A stretch of DNA of 64,000 nucleotides, from contig JACJGO010000011.1 in NCBI GenBank assembly GCA_014163555.1, forward strand, positions 62,001 to 126,000, written 5' to 3'. This DNA comes from Flavisolibacter longurius. GTDB taxonomy: Bacteria; Bacteroidota; Bacteroidia; Chitinophagales; Chitinophagaceae. The stretch's first letter is position 1. Every line of letters starts with the position of its first letter. This document shows, one piece after another, positions 24,373-33,929 of the stretch. The notes below the pieces were generated by a model. It was given only the letters and a program-made list of their open reading frames with translations. It searched no databases and was not told the DNA's origin. Both the position numbers and the translations under genes were made by a program.

Positions 24373-27300
24373 ATGAAACGACTCTGCTTGTGGAGTGTTG
24401 GCCTCCTGTTTACTACAATGGGCTTTGCCCAGATTGATGCCCGCCTGTTCCGGTATCCCGATGTTTCGCCCACGCACATCAGCTTTGTGTATGGCGGCGA
24501 TATCTGGATCGTTGCCAAAGCCGGCGGCACTGCCAACCGATTGACTTCGTCCACCGGTGAAGAATCCTTCCCCCGCTTTTCACCCGATGGAAAAACCCTG
24601 GCTTTCAGCGCCACCTACGATGGCAATACCGATGTGTACACCGTGCCGGTTACCGGCGGCGTACCCGTTCGGCTGACCTGGCATGCAGGCCCTGATCGTG
24701 TGGTGGACTGGCATCCCGATGGCAAGCGCATCCTGTTTGCATCGGGAAGAGAAAGCGGTACGCCTGCCTACCGGCAGTTATACCTTGTGGGCACCAAGGG
24801 CGGCCTGCCCGAAAAACTTTCGGTGCCCTATGGCGAACTGGCTTCCTTCTCCCCCGATGGAAGCAGTCTTGCGTATGTAACCAAGATCACCGAGAACTAT
24901 CCGTTCAAACGCATCCGCAGTGGGCTGGCTTCGGATGTGTATGTGTTTGACCTGGCCAAAAAAACAGCCGAGAACATTACCAAAACCGAAGCCACCGAGG
25001 GCAAGCCGGTATGGATCAAAAACAAGATCTACTACATTGGCGACAACGGCCCCGAAAAGCACCGCAACATCTGGGAATACGATACGCAGAAAAAGGCGCA
25101 TCAGCAGGTAACCACCTTTAACCAGGCGGACATCAACCATATGTCGGCCAGTGCCGATGAAGTAGTGTTTGAAGCCGGCGGCCGTCTTTACCTGCTCAAC
25201 TCCGGCACCAACAAGTATGCAGAAGTAAAGGTCAACGTGGTGGCCGATATGGCTACGCTGATGCCGCGTACTGTGAACGTAGGCAATACCATCACCGGCT
25301 TTGATCTCTCCACCGATGCCAAGCGTACTGTGTTTGAAGCCCGTGGCGAGTTGTTTAGCATCCCAGCCGAAAACGGTGTGATCATCAACCTGACAAACAC
25401 CAGCGGAGCCTATGAACGCTATCCTGCCTGGAGCCCCAACAACCGCTGGTTGGCCTACTGGAGCGACGAAAGCGGCGAATGGAACATTCACCTGCGGGAT
25501 AACGTCAATGCACAGGCGAAAAAACTTACCAATTTTACCAAGGGCATGGGCTGGAATCTTTTCTGGTCGCCCGACAGCAAAAAGATTGCTTTTATCAACG
25601 ACCAGCAGGAGATCTCCTTATTGAATATTAGTACCGGCGAAACTGCAACCATCGACAAAACTACAGCCCTTCCATACGGAGGCCTGCAGGGCTTTAATTT
25701 GGCATGGTCGCCGGACAGCAAGTGGGTGGTGTATGCAAAAGGCGGCCCCAATATCAACAATGCCATTTACCTCTACAGCTTCGACAACAAAAAAGTGTAC
25801 AAGGGCACTTCGGGCTATTACAACGATAACAACCCTGTGTTTGACCCGACAGGCAAATACATCTTCTTTACTACCGACAGGAGCTTTAGTCCTTCGTACA
25901 GCAATTTTGACAACACTTGGATCTATCCTAACAGCACGCAACTGGCAGTGACCACGCTGAATGCCGCCACACCTTCGCTTCTTTTTGCCAAAAACGATGA
26001 AGTAAAAATTGATACCGCGGCCGCTGCACAAAAAGAAGAGAAAAAACCTGCGGCAGAAGGCGACAAAAAACCAAAACCGGTAGTGGCCAGCAATTCGGGC
26101 AGTGCCGATCCGGAGTCCCTGGAAGCCCGGATGGAAATTTTGCCGGTACCGGCAGGCAACATCGGCAACCTGACAGCCGTGGAAGGCAAGCTCTTGTTCC
26201 AGCGATTCCCGAATACCGGTGCCACACCCGGTCCTCCCTCGCTGTTTGTATACGACATAGAAAAACGGGAAGAAAAACCAGCCCTGACCGGCGCTACAGC
26301 TTATGTTGTTTCCAGAGATGGGAAGAACATCTTAGCCCGCAACAATACCGGTTTCGGTATCATTAAGCCAATGCCCGATCAAAAGCTGGACAAACTGTTA
26401 CGCACAACCGAAATGGAGATGGTGCTGCAGCCCAAAGAAGAATGGAAGCAGATCTTCAACGATACGTGGCGGCGCTATCGTGACTTCTTTTACGATCCCG
26501 GCATGCACCAGGTGGACTGGAATGCTATCCGCAAAAGCTACAGTGCCCTGCTCGATGATGCCATCACCCGCTGGGATGTACTGAACATCCAGCAGGAAAT
26601 GATCTCCGAGTTGAGTGCTGGTCATACCTATGCCGGCGGCGGCGATGTGGAACAGCCGAAAAACCGAAACCATGGCCTATTAGGAATCGACTGGGCGGTG
26701 GACAATGGTGCCTACAAAGTAAGCCGTATTGTACGTGGTGGAAAATGGGATCATGAAGTGCGGTCGCCGTTTGACCTGACAGGTATCGGTGTAAAAGAAG
26801 GCGACTATATTCTTTCCGTGAATGGCCGTCCGCTTGACCCGGCACTTGACCCTTATGCCATGTTTGAAGGATTGTCCGGCAAAGCCGTAGCCCTGCGGGT
26901 AAACAGCAAACCCACACTGGAAGGCTCCCGCGAGGTCGTCATCAAAACCTTAACCCCGGGAGAGGATGCCCGGCTGCGCCACCTGGAGTGGATTGAAGGC
27001 AACCGCAAAAAAGTGGAGGAACTCTCCGGCGGACAACTTGGCTACATGTACATGCCCAATACCGGTGCACAGGGACAAACGGAACTGATGCGTCAGTTTT
27101 ATGCGCAAATTGACAAGAAGGGTTTTGTGATTGACGAACGCTTTAATGCCGGTGGGCAACTGGGCGACCGCTTTATTGAAATGCTCAATCGCCCCGTGGT
27201 TTATAACATTGCCTGGCGCAATGCTGATGTTACCCACTGGCCACAACGGGGCAACAATGCACCCAAGGTTATGCTGATCAATGGCTGGGCCGGTTCGGGT

Positions 27301-27654
27301 GGCGATGCCTTTCCCTGGGCTTTTCAGCAACTGAACATGGGCCCCGTGATTGGTGAACGCACCCTGGGAATTTTGGTAGGCCCTGCCACCGGCCACCGCC
27401 TGATTGACGGCGGCAGTATAACGGTGCCGGATGCCCGTTTATATGGTGCCGACGGAAAATGGTTTGCCGAAGGCTACGGCATTAAACCCGAGGTTGAAGT
27501 GTGGGATGACCCAGCGCAGTTGGCTAAGGGAACCGACCCCCAACTGGTGCGTGCCGTGCAGGAAGCCTTGAAGCTGGTAAAAGAAAAACCCCGTGTGATT
27601 CCGGGCCGCCCGGCGTTTGAAGACCGCAGTGCAAAAGCCTTGCGGACGTTTTGA
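24373..27654 (+). CDS. Tricorn-type S41 protease (beta-propellers, PDZ, tail-specific protease core)
   Basis: The 1093-residue protein has a signal peptide (MKRLCLWSVGLLFTTMGFAQ). WD40/PD40-like beta-propeller repeats occupy about residues 20-520, with recurring SPDGK/SPDSK turns. A low-complexity K/E/P linker lies near 550-575. Then come a C1 helical part, a PDZ domain (about 790-870) and an S41 core with NGWAGSGGDAFPWAF holding the likely nucleophilic serine and GERTLGILVG. It should degrade peptides in the periplasm or at the cell surface, unlike the cytosolic archaeal tricorn. It appears monocistronic and is followed by a terminator. Confidence 0.95.
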   Translation: MKRLCLWSVGLLFTTMGFAQIDARLFRYPDVSPTHISFVYGGDIWIVAKAGGTANRLTSSTGEESFPRFSPDGKTLAFSATYDGNTDVYTVPVTGGVPVRLTWHAGPDRVVDWHPDGKRILFASGRESGTPAYRQLYLVGTKGGLPEKLSVPYGELASFSPDGSSLAYVTKITENYPFKRIRSGLASDVYVFDLAKKTAENITKTEATEGKPVWIKNKIYYIGDNGPEKHRNIWEYDTQKKAHQQVTTFNQADINHMSASADEVVFEAGGRLYLLNSGTNKYAEVKVNVVADMATLMPRTVNVGNTITGFDLSTDAKRTVFEARGELFSIPAENGVIINLTNTSGAYERYPAWSPNNRWLAYWSDESGEWNIHLRDNVNAQAKKLTNFTKGMGWNLFWSPDSKKIAFINDQQEISLLNISTGETATIDKTTALPYGGLQGFNLAWSPDSKWVVYAKGGPNINNAIYLYSFDNKKVYKGTSGYYNDNNPVFDPTGKYIFFTTDRSFSPSYSNFDNTWIYPNSTQLAVTTLNAATPSLLFAKNDEVKIDTAAAAQKEEKKPAAEGDKKPKPVVASNSGSADPESLEARMEILPVPAGNIGNLTAVEGKLLFQRFPNTGATPGPPSLFVYDIEKREEKPALTGATAYVVSRDGKNILARNNTGFGIIKPMPDQKLDKLLRTTEMEMVLQPKEEWKQIFNDTWRRYRDFFYDPGMHQVDWNAIRKSYSALLDDAITRWDVLNIQQEMISELSAGHTYAGGGDVEQPKNRNHGLLGIDWAVDNGAYKVSRIVRGGKWDHEVRSPFDLTGIGVKEGDYILSVNGRPLDPALDPYAMFEGLSGKAVALRVNSKPTLEGSREVVIKTLTPGEDARLRHLEWIEGNRKKVEELSGGQLGYMYMPNTGAQGQTELMRQFYAQIDKKGFVIDERFNAGGQLGDRFIEMLNRPVVYNIAWRNADVTHWPQRGNNAPKVMLINGWAGSGGDAFPWAFQQLNMGPVIGERTLGILVGPATGHRLIDGGSITVPDARLYGADGKWFAEGYGIKPEVEVWDDPAQLAKGTDPQLVRAVQEALKLVKEKPRVIPGRPAFEDRSAKALRTF

Positions 27655-27723
27655 CTGGATAGTAGATACTGAAATAATATTTCTTTAGGATTGAAAAGGC
27701 CGCTAGGTTAGAAAAGAACAAAC

Positions 27724-27752
27724 TGAAAAGCTCGTCGAAAGACGGGCTTTTT
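27724..27752 (+). terminator. Terminator after the tricorn-type protease gene
   Basis: AAAAGCTCGTC and GACGGGCTTTT form a stem around a GAAA loop (one G-U pair), with a run of T after it. Flanking A and T runs let it serve the convergent minus-strand gene as well. Confidence 0.8.
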
Positions 27753-27805
27753 TTATGGGATGAGAAAGAGAAGCAAGAACAGAAAGGCCTTGTCTTTTGT
27801 AGTGA

Positions 27806-28417
27806 TTAATACTGTTTGTGAAAACCCAACCCAATGATAACACCCAACCCAACAAAACTGTTCCGGGAGAGATTGCCGGTGAGGCGAAACCCGATGCTGC
27901 CGCCCAGGCCCGTGGGCCGGCCGATGGGAAACAAGCCGTAAAGCCGTAGTCGCTCTTTCCTGGATTTGAACCAGTGGATGTCGGCTTCAAAGGGCAAGCC
28001 CAATGTAGTACTGGTCTGGTTTTGCGGCACAGTCGCCGTGTTCATCAGTTTCCGGTGCGTGCTGTGGGAAATACCCAGCGAAAAACTCACCGCACGACCA
28101 TTATGAATAAAACGGCGGCCATACAGCAGTCCTACTTCCTCTAAGCTGCTGCGGTTCTGGAACAATGGAATAGGAATCAAGGGTGAAGCCAGTTTGGCGT
28201 GCAGGCGCATCGTACCTGTATACCGTAGCGTAAAAAGGGATTTGTTTTGTTGAAAACGAAGCGAAGCACCAGCGGTAAAGCCACCCGCTTCGCCGCCGGT
28301 ATGGCCAAGCAGCATATCGGCAAAAACAATCGGGTTGGTTGCTTGTTGTTCCTGTGCGGCCGTACGCAACGAGCAATAAAAAAGGGCGACAAATGCAAGC
28401 AGGTATTTTGGTATCAT
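27806..28417 (-). CDS. Secreted hypothetical protein, possible small outer-membrane barrel
   Basis: The product has 203 residues. A signal peptide MIPKYLLAFVALFYCSLRTAAQ is followed by alternating hydrophobic/polar strands such as SLRFQQNKSLFTLRYTG and VSFSLGISHSTHR, ending in LGVIIGLGFHKQY. The pattern fits an outer-membrane beta-barrel of about eight to ten strands, but no known family is recognised. The start at 28417 gives the signal peptide; an in-frame ATG at 28456 would only add a non-hydrophobic extension. It is convergent with the tricorn gene. Confidence 0.8.
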   Translation of the reverse strand: MIPKYLLAFVALFYCSLRTAAQEQQATNPIVFADMLLGHTGGEAGGFTAGASLRFQQNKSLFTLRYTGTMRLHAKLASPLIPIPLFQNRSSLEEVGLLYGRRFIHNGRAVSFSLGISHSTHRKLMNTATVPQNQTSTTLGLPFEADIHWFKSRKERLRLYGLFPIGRPTGLGGSIGFRLTGNLSRNSFVGLGVIIGLGFHKQY

Positions 28418-28538
28418 GGGTCTGAAAATCTGTTTCAAGGTACAGATTTTGGGCAAAGCGTACCAGCACTACTATCGGCATTTGGTATCGGCTCTGCTGC
28501 CGGTTGTAAAACTTTCGGCAACAGAAACGGAAGGCGGC

Positions 28539-28546
28539 TACCTTTG
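28539..28546 (+). promoter_or_regulatory. Candidate -7 box TACCTTTG for the sugar dehydrogenase gene
   Basis: This exact TAnnTTTG match ends 28 bases before the chosen ATG at 28575. That supports the downstream start over the in-frame ATG at 28416. Confidence 0.5.
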
Positions 28547-28574
28547 CATTTCAATCACTACAAAACCATATACC

Positions 28575-29819
28575 ATGTTGAAACGGAACTTGTTTTTTTG
28601 GGCAACGCCTGCGTTGCTCCTGGCCTGCAGCCCTTCCACCCCCAATAATGGCAACAACAACACTGCCGCCACGGATACCACCGGCACCAACCTGCCGCCC
28701 GTGGAAACAAAGCCTGCAAATACTTCGTATAAACCTGCTTTTGCCGGTCAAACCCGCATAGGAGGCGTACGCACCACCACGCCGTATGCATCGGCCCTCC
28801 TTACCAGCAACCTGAAAAATCCGTGGGGCATTGCCAACCTGCCCGATGGCCGTTTTCTGGTGACAGAAAAAGGTGGCACTATGCGGATTGTAACCAACGC
28901 TGGTGCCGTGGGCGAACCCATTGCCAGCATTCCGACCGTAAACAGTGCCGGACAGGGTGGCTTGCTGGGCATTACTGTCGATCCTGATTTTGGAAGTAAC
29001 CGGATGGTGTACTGGGTATTCTCACAAAAGACTCCCGATGGTAACATGACGGCCGTGGCCAAGGGTGCACTTTCAGCAGATGAAAAGCGGATGGAAAACG
29101 TAGCGGTCATTTATCAGGCGCCACCGGCCTACAGCGGCACATTGCACTACGGCGGCCGCATTCTGGTAGCAAAGGACGGTAACCTGATTGTAGGCACCGG
29201 CGAACGTTCGGACCTGCAAACCCGTCCCCTTTCGCAGGACCTTAATAGTGGTTTGGGAAAGCTGGTGCGCATTACCAAGGATGGCAAGCCGGCCGAAGGC
29301 AACCCCTTTATTGGCCGTGCCGGGGCTAGACCCGAGATTTGGTCGTATGGTCACCGCAACGTACAGGGACTCGCCTTCCATCCCGAGACCGGCGACCTTT
29401 GGGAAAACGAATTTGGTCCCCGCGGCGGCGATGAGTTGAACCTGATCCAGGCTGGTAAAAATTACGGCTGGCCCACCATCACCTACGGCATTGAATACAG
29501 TGGCGGCACCATTGGTGAAGGCATCACCCAAAAAGAAGGCATGGAGCAGCCGGTGTATTACTGGGACCCAGTTCTTTCGCCCAGCGGCATGACCTTTTAC
29601 AGCGGCGATGCAATCCCCGAATGGAAGAACAATCTTTTTCTTGCCGGTTTGAACAGCAACCACATTGCCCGCCTGGTAATTCAGAATAACAAAGTGACGG
29701 GAGAAGAACGCCTGCTGGCTGACCTGGGCGAACGTTTCCGCGATATCATCCAGGGTACGGACGGTGCGCTGTACACCGTTACCGATGGCGGAAAGATGTA
29801 CCGGATTGCGAAGAAATAA
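28575..29819 (+). CDS. PQQ-dependent aldose sugar dehydrogenase-type lipoprotein
   Basis: The 414-residue protein has a lipoprotein signal ending in LLLACS (lipobox Cys about residue 19) and a Thr/Asn-rich linker. A six-bladed propeller of the soluble sugar dehydrogenase (GSDH/YliI) family follows, with LKNPWGIANLPDGRFLVTEKGG, SYGHRNVQGLAFHPETGDLW and GPRGGDELNLI. Such enzymes oxidise aldoses in the periplasm using PQQ. Whether this cell makes PQQ cannot be judged from the window. The start was chosen by lipoprotein signal and promoter position. A strong terminator follows. Confidence 0.93.
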   Translation: MLKRNLFFWATPALLLACSPSTPNNGNNNTAATDTTGTNLPPVETKPANTSYKPAFAGQTRIGGVRTTTPYASALLTSNLKNPWGIANLPDGRFLVTEKGGTMRIVTNAGAVGEPIASIPTVNSAGQGGLLGITVDPDFGSNRMVYWVFSQKTPDGNMTAVAKGALSADEKRMENVAVIYQAPPAYSGTLHYGGRILVAKDGNLIVGTGERSDLQTRPLSQDLNSGLGKLVRITKDGKPAEGNPFIGRAGARPEIWSYGHRNVQGLAFHPETGDLWENEFGPRGGDELNLIQAGKNYGWPTITYGIEYSGGTIGEGITQKEGMEQPVYYWDPVLSPSGMTFYSGDAIPEWKNNLFLAGLNSNHIARLVIQNNKVTGEERLLADLGERFRDIIQGTDGALYTVTDGGKMYRIAKK

Positions 29820-29870
29820 TTTTCGCCAGGACAATGGACACGATGTGATAAGATAGTCTCGCAATTTTAT

Positions 29871-29908
29871 AACGGCCAGCAGTTTGTAGAAGCCTGCTGG
29901 CCGTTTTT
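29871..29908 (+). terminator. Terminator after the sugar dehydrogenase gene
   Basis: AACGGCCAGCAG and CTGCTGGCCGTT form a perfect 12-bp stem with an 11-base loop, followed by TTTATTTAT. Confidence 0.9.
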
Positions 29909-30289
29909 ATTTATAAAGAAACCGATGAAGGCTTCTTCGATCGAAACAGGGTTTGCAGAACTGAGGCAAACGCAGGCAACAATCACTTACCTACATGAAA
30001 ACGAATTCTTTTTATACATTGGATTTAGCTTACGCCTTACAACAGAAGATTTCTGTACATAGCAAAAAGATATTTTACATACGAACAGAAAATTAATTTG
30101 AAGAAAGTAGTGCAGTGAAGATAACGAGATAATATTCTGCCTGCATCAGGTAAGAGTGTTTGTATTGGCGAATTCTATTATTACAAAAAAGCGCAAAACC
30201 TGATGGTGAGAATAAAGACGTTTGAAAAATTTGTAGTTTCGGATTATTCGTAAATACACAGGTCAACTGCCAGCTTAAACATCCTACGA
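29909..30289. other. A+T-rich intergenic region, nothing recognised
   Basis: About 380 bases lie between the terminator and the DinB gene. Frames on both strands are short and broken. I see no RNA gene, repeat pair or clear promoter. Composition changes here from the G+C-richer core to a more A+T-rich patch. Confidence 0.5.
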
Positions 30290-30772
30290 ATGGGATCTGC
30301 TTTTACATATACCAAAGAACAATATGGCCTCGTTCGGGAATCAAGAAGAGTGCTTTTTGATTATTGCAAAACAATAACATCAAGTGACTTTTTAAATGAA
30401 AATAGCTCATTTGGAAGAGGCGGCAGTATACGAAATTTATTAACCCACATCGCTAACACCTATGAATTTTGGATTGCCAAATACGGGTTAAATATGGCTG
30501 TTGTATTTACACCCTATGATTCAATACAAAGCATTGATGACGTGATTGAGCTTTTTAAAAAAATTGACGCGTTTATATTCGAGTTCCTTTCGTTACTTAA
30601 AAGGTCTGAGAAAAGGCAAATAGAATTTGAAATCAATGGTATCAAAAGCAGCGCTACTCCCTTCAAATTGTTTACCCATGTAGTGACACATGAATTTCAC
30701 CACAAAGGGCAAATACTTTCAATAAGCAGACATTTGGGTTATACGCCAGTTGACACAGACATTATGCGATAG
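30290..30772 (+). CDS. DinB-family four-helix protein
   Basis: The 160-residue protein has the DinB fold pattern. An N-terminal helix is followed by SIRNLLTHIANTYEFWI, holding the first metal-site histidine, and a C-terminal THVVTHEFHHKGQILSISRHLGY with the second pair. Members include thiol-dependent S-transferases and metal-binding proteins of stress responses; this one has no assigned substrate. It is more A+T-rich than the core genes to either side, which may mark recent transfer. It appears to stand alone. Confidence 0.9.
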   Translation: MGSAFTYTKEQYGLVRESRRVLFDYCKTITSSDFLNENSSFGRGGSIRNLLTHIANTYEFWIAKYGLNMAVVFTPYDSIQSIDDVIELFKKIDAFIFEFLSLLKRSEKRQIEFEINGIKSSATPFKLFTHVVTHEFHHKGQILSISRHLGYTPVDTDIMR

Positions 30773-30959
30773 GACAGCAGCCAATATTTGTATGGCCAAT
30801 AGCGGGGCTCAACATTGAAACCATCAGCAGCGGTCATACTGTTGTACTTGAGTATGATGGTTGACGAATATAGCCAAGCTTTTGTTCTTACGATTTAACT
30901 TTATCAAAATCCAGGCAGCAGTTACAAAGTGAATACTACATAATTTTCCACCATCGACA

Positions 30960-31460
30960 ATGCTTGCCAGTTTGCCACTATTAAACCAAAACAAATTGCG
31001 ACTAAAACAAAGTCCTTATCATTTGCTTATACTGGCCGGCCTCTCGCTGGTTCTTACGGGATTTTTACTTGACAGGGACAGAACGATTGACATTCACCTT
31101 CACGATACTTTCTTTGTGATTTCAGAAGGATATATCTATTACCTCCTGGCTTTTTTTGTGTGGATATTGTGGTGTCTTTATTTGGTAACAAGCCGGGTTC
31201 TGTATTCAAAACATCTTACCTGGATGCATGTATTGATCACGCTCCTGACCATATTAATCTTACTCATTCTTTTAAACTTCCGCGGTAGTTCTTTCAGCGC
31301 ATCGTCAAACCGCTATCTTGATCTTAGCTATTGGCACGCAATCAACGAATACAGCCAGGGCATGCGGTGGATGGTTTATAATTTGATTGTCCTGCTGATG
31401 GGACAGTTACTTTTATTTGTGAACGTTATAATCGGGATCATCAAGCAGATACGATACTAA
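30960..31460 (+). CDS. Small four-helix membrane protein with IDIHLHDTFFVI motif
   Basis: I do not recognise a named family. The 166-residue protein has four hydrophobic segments at about 21-37, 56-78, 87-108 and 137-160. Between the first two lies IDIHLHDTFFVI, which resembles the HDTYYVV stretch of cytochrome oxidase subunit I just before its haem ligands; the following AHFH of the oxidase is replaced by SEGY. The match is short and may only reflect membrane-interface chemistry. No neighbour suggests a function. Confidence 0.75.
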   Translation: MLASLPLLNQNKLRLKQSPYHLLILAGLSLVLTGFLLDRDRTIDIHLHDTFFVISEGYIYYLLAFFVWILWCLYLVTSRVLYSKHLTWMHVLITLLTILILLILLNFRGSSFSASSNRYLDLSYWHAINEYSQGMRWMVYNLIVLLMGQLLLFVNVIIGIIKQIRY

Positions 31461-31598
31461 ACAGAGCGGTTCACAAGCGTTTCATTCTACAGAGATGCAT
31501 GGCCGCAGGACAACGTCAGCTTTCCATGAAGCCCGATCGTTGCGAATTGCACAAACCATTAATTTTATACCATTCTGACAAATTGAAAACGATCCATT

Positions 31599-31871
31599 AT
31601 GACTGTTCCTGATTTTCCCAATGGTTTTGAATCCTGGCAAAGAACACATTTTGAAGTGGTAGAAGTCCTGTGCTACCTGAGAGATTTGGAAGAAGGCAAA
31701 AAACCCAAAAGTTTTTCCGAATGGGTTGACCGCTCTGCCACGGAAGAACTGTACAACCTTGCACTTCACCTTACCAACAAGTATGAAGAGGAGACGAAAG
31801 GAAAAGTGAGAGAACAAAGCCTTTTTGATGCCATAGAAGACTTTGTATGGAGCGAAGTGAAGACCCTGTAA
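31599..31871 (+). CDS. Small hypothetical acidic protein
   Basis: The 90-residue soluble protein is not recognised. It is rich in E and K, with MTVPDFPNGFESWQRTHFEV at the N-terminus and predicted helices through its length (ATEELYNLALHLTNKYEEET). It has no cysteine pair, signal or membrane segment. The well-formed frame and codon use suggest it is expressed; it lies in a run of unrelated small genes. Confidence 0.7.
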   Translation: MTVPDFPNGFESWQRTHFEVVEVLCYLRDLEEGKKPKSFSEWVDRSATEELYNLALHLTNKYEEETKGKVREQSLFDAIEDFVWSEVKTL

Positions 31872-32070
31872 CGGAACTTTTCCTGCTGTTTCACCAGTAT
31901 AAATTTACGTTTGCTGATAACTGTTGCCCAGCTGGTTGTTTAACGACAGATAGTCTTGTGCGCCAGTGCTGAAATAACGCTGTAAGTAAAACAATCAACG
32001 GTCTTCACAACAATTTCCGCTGCGGATAGTTTTAGCTGGCATTGCTGTCAAACATCAACCCATTTCCACC

Positions 32071-32550
32071 ATGCAAACTCTCCCGGTAACACTCAGGCCC
32101 ACGGAAAAAACGGATCTCGTTTATTTTTTTCAATTTCAACAGGACAAAGAAGCAAATCATCTGGCGGCTTTTACTGCCAAAGACCCCGACGATGAAAAGG
32201 CCTATTTTGAAAAATACACAAGGCTTTTGCAAGACCCCACCATTCTTATGCAAACCATCCTAGTTGATGGGACCATTGTAGGCAGCGTTTCCTCATTTAC
32301 CCTGGAAGGCGACAGGGAAATCACGTATTGGATAGACCGGAAATTCTGGGGCCGCGGTGTGGGCACAACAGCGCTAAAAACCTTTCTGGCAATTGAAAAA
32401 ATAAGGCCCATTTTCGGACGGGTAGCCTTTGACAACGTTGGCTCACAAAAAGTTTTGGAGAACTGTGGTTTTAAAAGAACCGGTACGGACAAAGGTTTTG
32501 CCAATGCCCGGGGAACGGAGATCGAAGAATACATTTACAAGCTGAACTAG
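32071..32550 (+). CDS. GNAT family N-acetyltransferase (RimJ/RimL-like)
   Basis: The protein has 159 residues. The start TLPVTLRPTEKTDL is typical of the RimJ-like branch. The acetyl-CoA pyrophosphate loop is seen at FWGRGVGTTALKTFL, followed by VAFDNVGSQKVLENCGFKRTG, the usual C-terminal motif B. It transfers an acetyl group from acetyl-CoA to an amine whose identity is unknown. It is probably monocistronic. Confidence 0.94.
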   Translation: MQTLPVTLRPTEKTDLVYFFQFQQDKEANHLAAFTAKDPDDEKAYFEKYTRLLQDPTILMQTILVDGTIVGSVSSFTLEGDREITYWIDRKFWGRGVGTTALKTFLAIEKIRPIFGRVAFDNVGSQKVLENCGFKRTGTDKGFANARGTEIEEYIYKLN

Positions 32551-32725
32551 GATAAAATACTGGCAACTTTTGACATAACAAAAACACAGGTGAACATTCC
32601 CAAATTTTTCTTCTGCACAAACGCACTTCAACAGATTGGAATCGTTCCCAAACCTGAATTTCGCCGCTGGTCAGAAAATCTTTGTGAATACGAATTTGTC
32701 TCTTATTATCGCGGAAATTCTGCTT

Positions 32726-33487
32726 ATGTCCGTACTGTCTAAATCCCTCTGCTTTGTGGCGCTAGTTTTTCTTCTTGCCTGTTCAAAATCACCTGAAGAA
32801 AAAGAAGGCAAGTCATCGGGTTGCGCCGCGGCTTCGCTGAGTGAGATCTTTAACGGCACCACTACCCGGGCTTTCTACTACACGTACGACAACCAGGGAC
32901 GGGTTAGCCGCATTGATTTTGATACCAAACCTTCGGCCACGTATGAAACCTATACCTATTCTGCCGACAGGCTTGTTGTAAGCGGAACCGCCCTCGGAAA
33001 CGGCACTGCTGTTTACGAGTTGGATGGAAACGGAAGGGTAGTGAGATATGGCAGTGCCACATTTACTTATAACGCCGAAGGATACCTGACCCGGTTTGTA
33101 GAAAGCAACGGACCTCACACCACCACGGTTTCTTTTACCTATCAAAATGGGAATATGGTCCGCGTTGCCCAGGTGGGCAACTATGGCGGCCCTCAACCCG
33201 TTACCAACAACTTGTTATTGGAGTACGATGAAGCATTGGCAGTGCCCTCCATTGCTCCCGGTGATCCCCTCCATCTATTTGGAGCTACGAGGGGTGTGCT
33301 GGCTTCCTATTTTGGCAAAGGCTCTAAAAACCTGGTGAAAAAAGAAACCGCACAAACCAACACGTCTGCCGACGAAACAAGAACCCACTCATACACTAGG
33401 GATGATAAAGGAAATATTACGCTGGTAAGAACCGTGGTGTCTGATGGAAGAGTTGGCGAAAAACGGTTGACCTATACCTGCCAGTAG
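32726..33487 (+). CDS. Lipoprotein with YD/RHS-like beta repeats
   Basis: The protein has 253 residues. The signal ends in VFLLACSKS (lipobox Cys about residue 19). The body has repeated short strands with Tyr-Thr-Tyr patterns, such as YYTYDNQGRVSRIDF, VYELDGNGRVVRYG and FTYNAEGYLTRF, resembling YD/RHS repeats common in Bacteroidota lipoproteins. The function is unknown, and it is too short to be an RHS toxin shell. The start at 32726 gives the signal; an in-frame ATG at 32636 lacks one. Confidence 0.85.
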   Translation: MSVLSKSLCFVALVFLLACSKSPEEKEGKSSGCAAASLSEIFNGTTTRAFYYTYDNQGRVSRIDFDTKPSATYETYTYSADRLVVSGTALGNGTAVYELDGNGRVVRYGSATFTYNAEGYLTRFVESNGPHTTTVSFTYQNGNMVRVAQVGNYGGPQPVTNNLLLEYDEALAVPSIAPGDPLHLFGATRGVLASYFGKGSKNLVKKETAQTNTSADETRTHSYTRDDKGNITLVRTVVSDGRVGEKRLTYTCQ

Positions 33488-33671
33488 ATAGATTTGCTTT
33501 TCCGGACAGGCCTTTGAAAGCCTGGTTTATGATATTGGATTATCGAAGCTATCCGTTTAGGCGGACAACAATTTCATTTACAGTTTTTCAGAACGAATCC
33601 CGTGTTCTTTGTATGGCACTCTCTTGTTTACGCAGGCACTGCAGCCTGTAAAAACGCCTTTTTCTTCAGTA

Positions 33672-33929
33672 TTACCTTTTGTTGTAAGTGCTTTTGATCA
33701 CCGGCAAAAAGGTTGTATCCACTTCATGTTTGGGTACCGGAAGAATCAGCGGAGCAATGGCTGTATTGGCGCTGGTGTTTTTTAAAACGTCGGCCTGTTT
33801 TGTGCTGTTTGATTTTTTTTGCGTTTTCAGGTCGTCTGCTTTACCTGTTTGTTTTATTGGTGTGACTTGGGCACTGGCGGCGAAGTTGCAGCCTGCTATT
33901 ATGGCTGCCATCAGAATGATCTTTTTCAT
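33672..33929 (-). CDS. Small secreted hypothetical protein
   Basis: The product has 85 residues: a signal peptide MKKIILMAAIIAGCNFAASAQ, then a hydrophilic K/T/S-rich mature part ending HEVDTTFLPVIKSTYNKR. It is not recognised. The start at 33929 defines the signal; the longer in-frame reading from 34133 adds sequence that does not look coding. It stands alone between two plus-strand genes. Confidence 0.75.
   Translation of the reverse strand: MKKIILMAAIIAGCNFAASAQVTPIKQTGKADDLKTQKKSNSTKQADVLKNTSANTAIAPLILPVPKHEVDTTFLPVIKSTYNKR

Noticed and set aside
29073-29864. 263-codon minus-strand frame
   Set aside because: It is antisense to the PQQ sugar dehydrogenase, which has clear family motifs.
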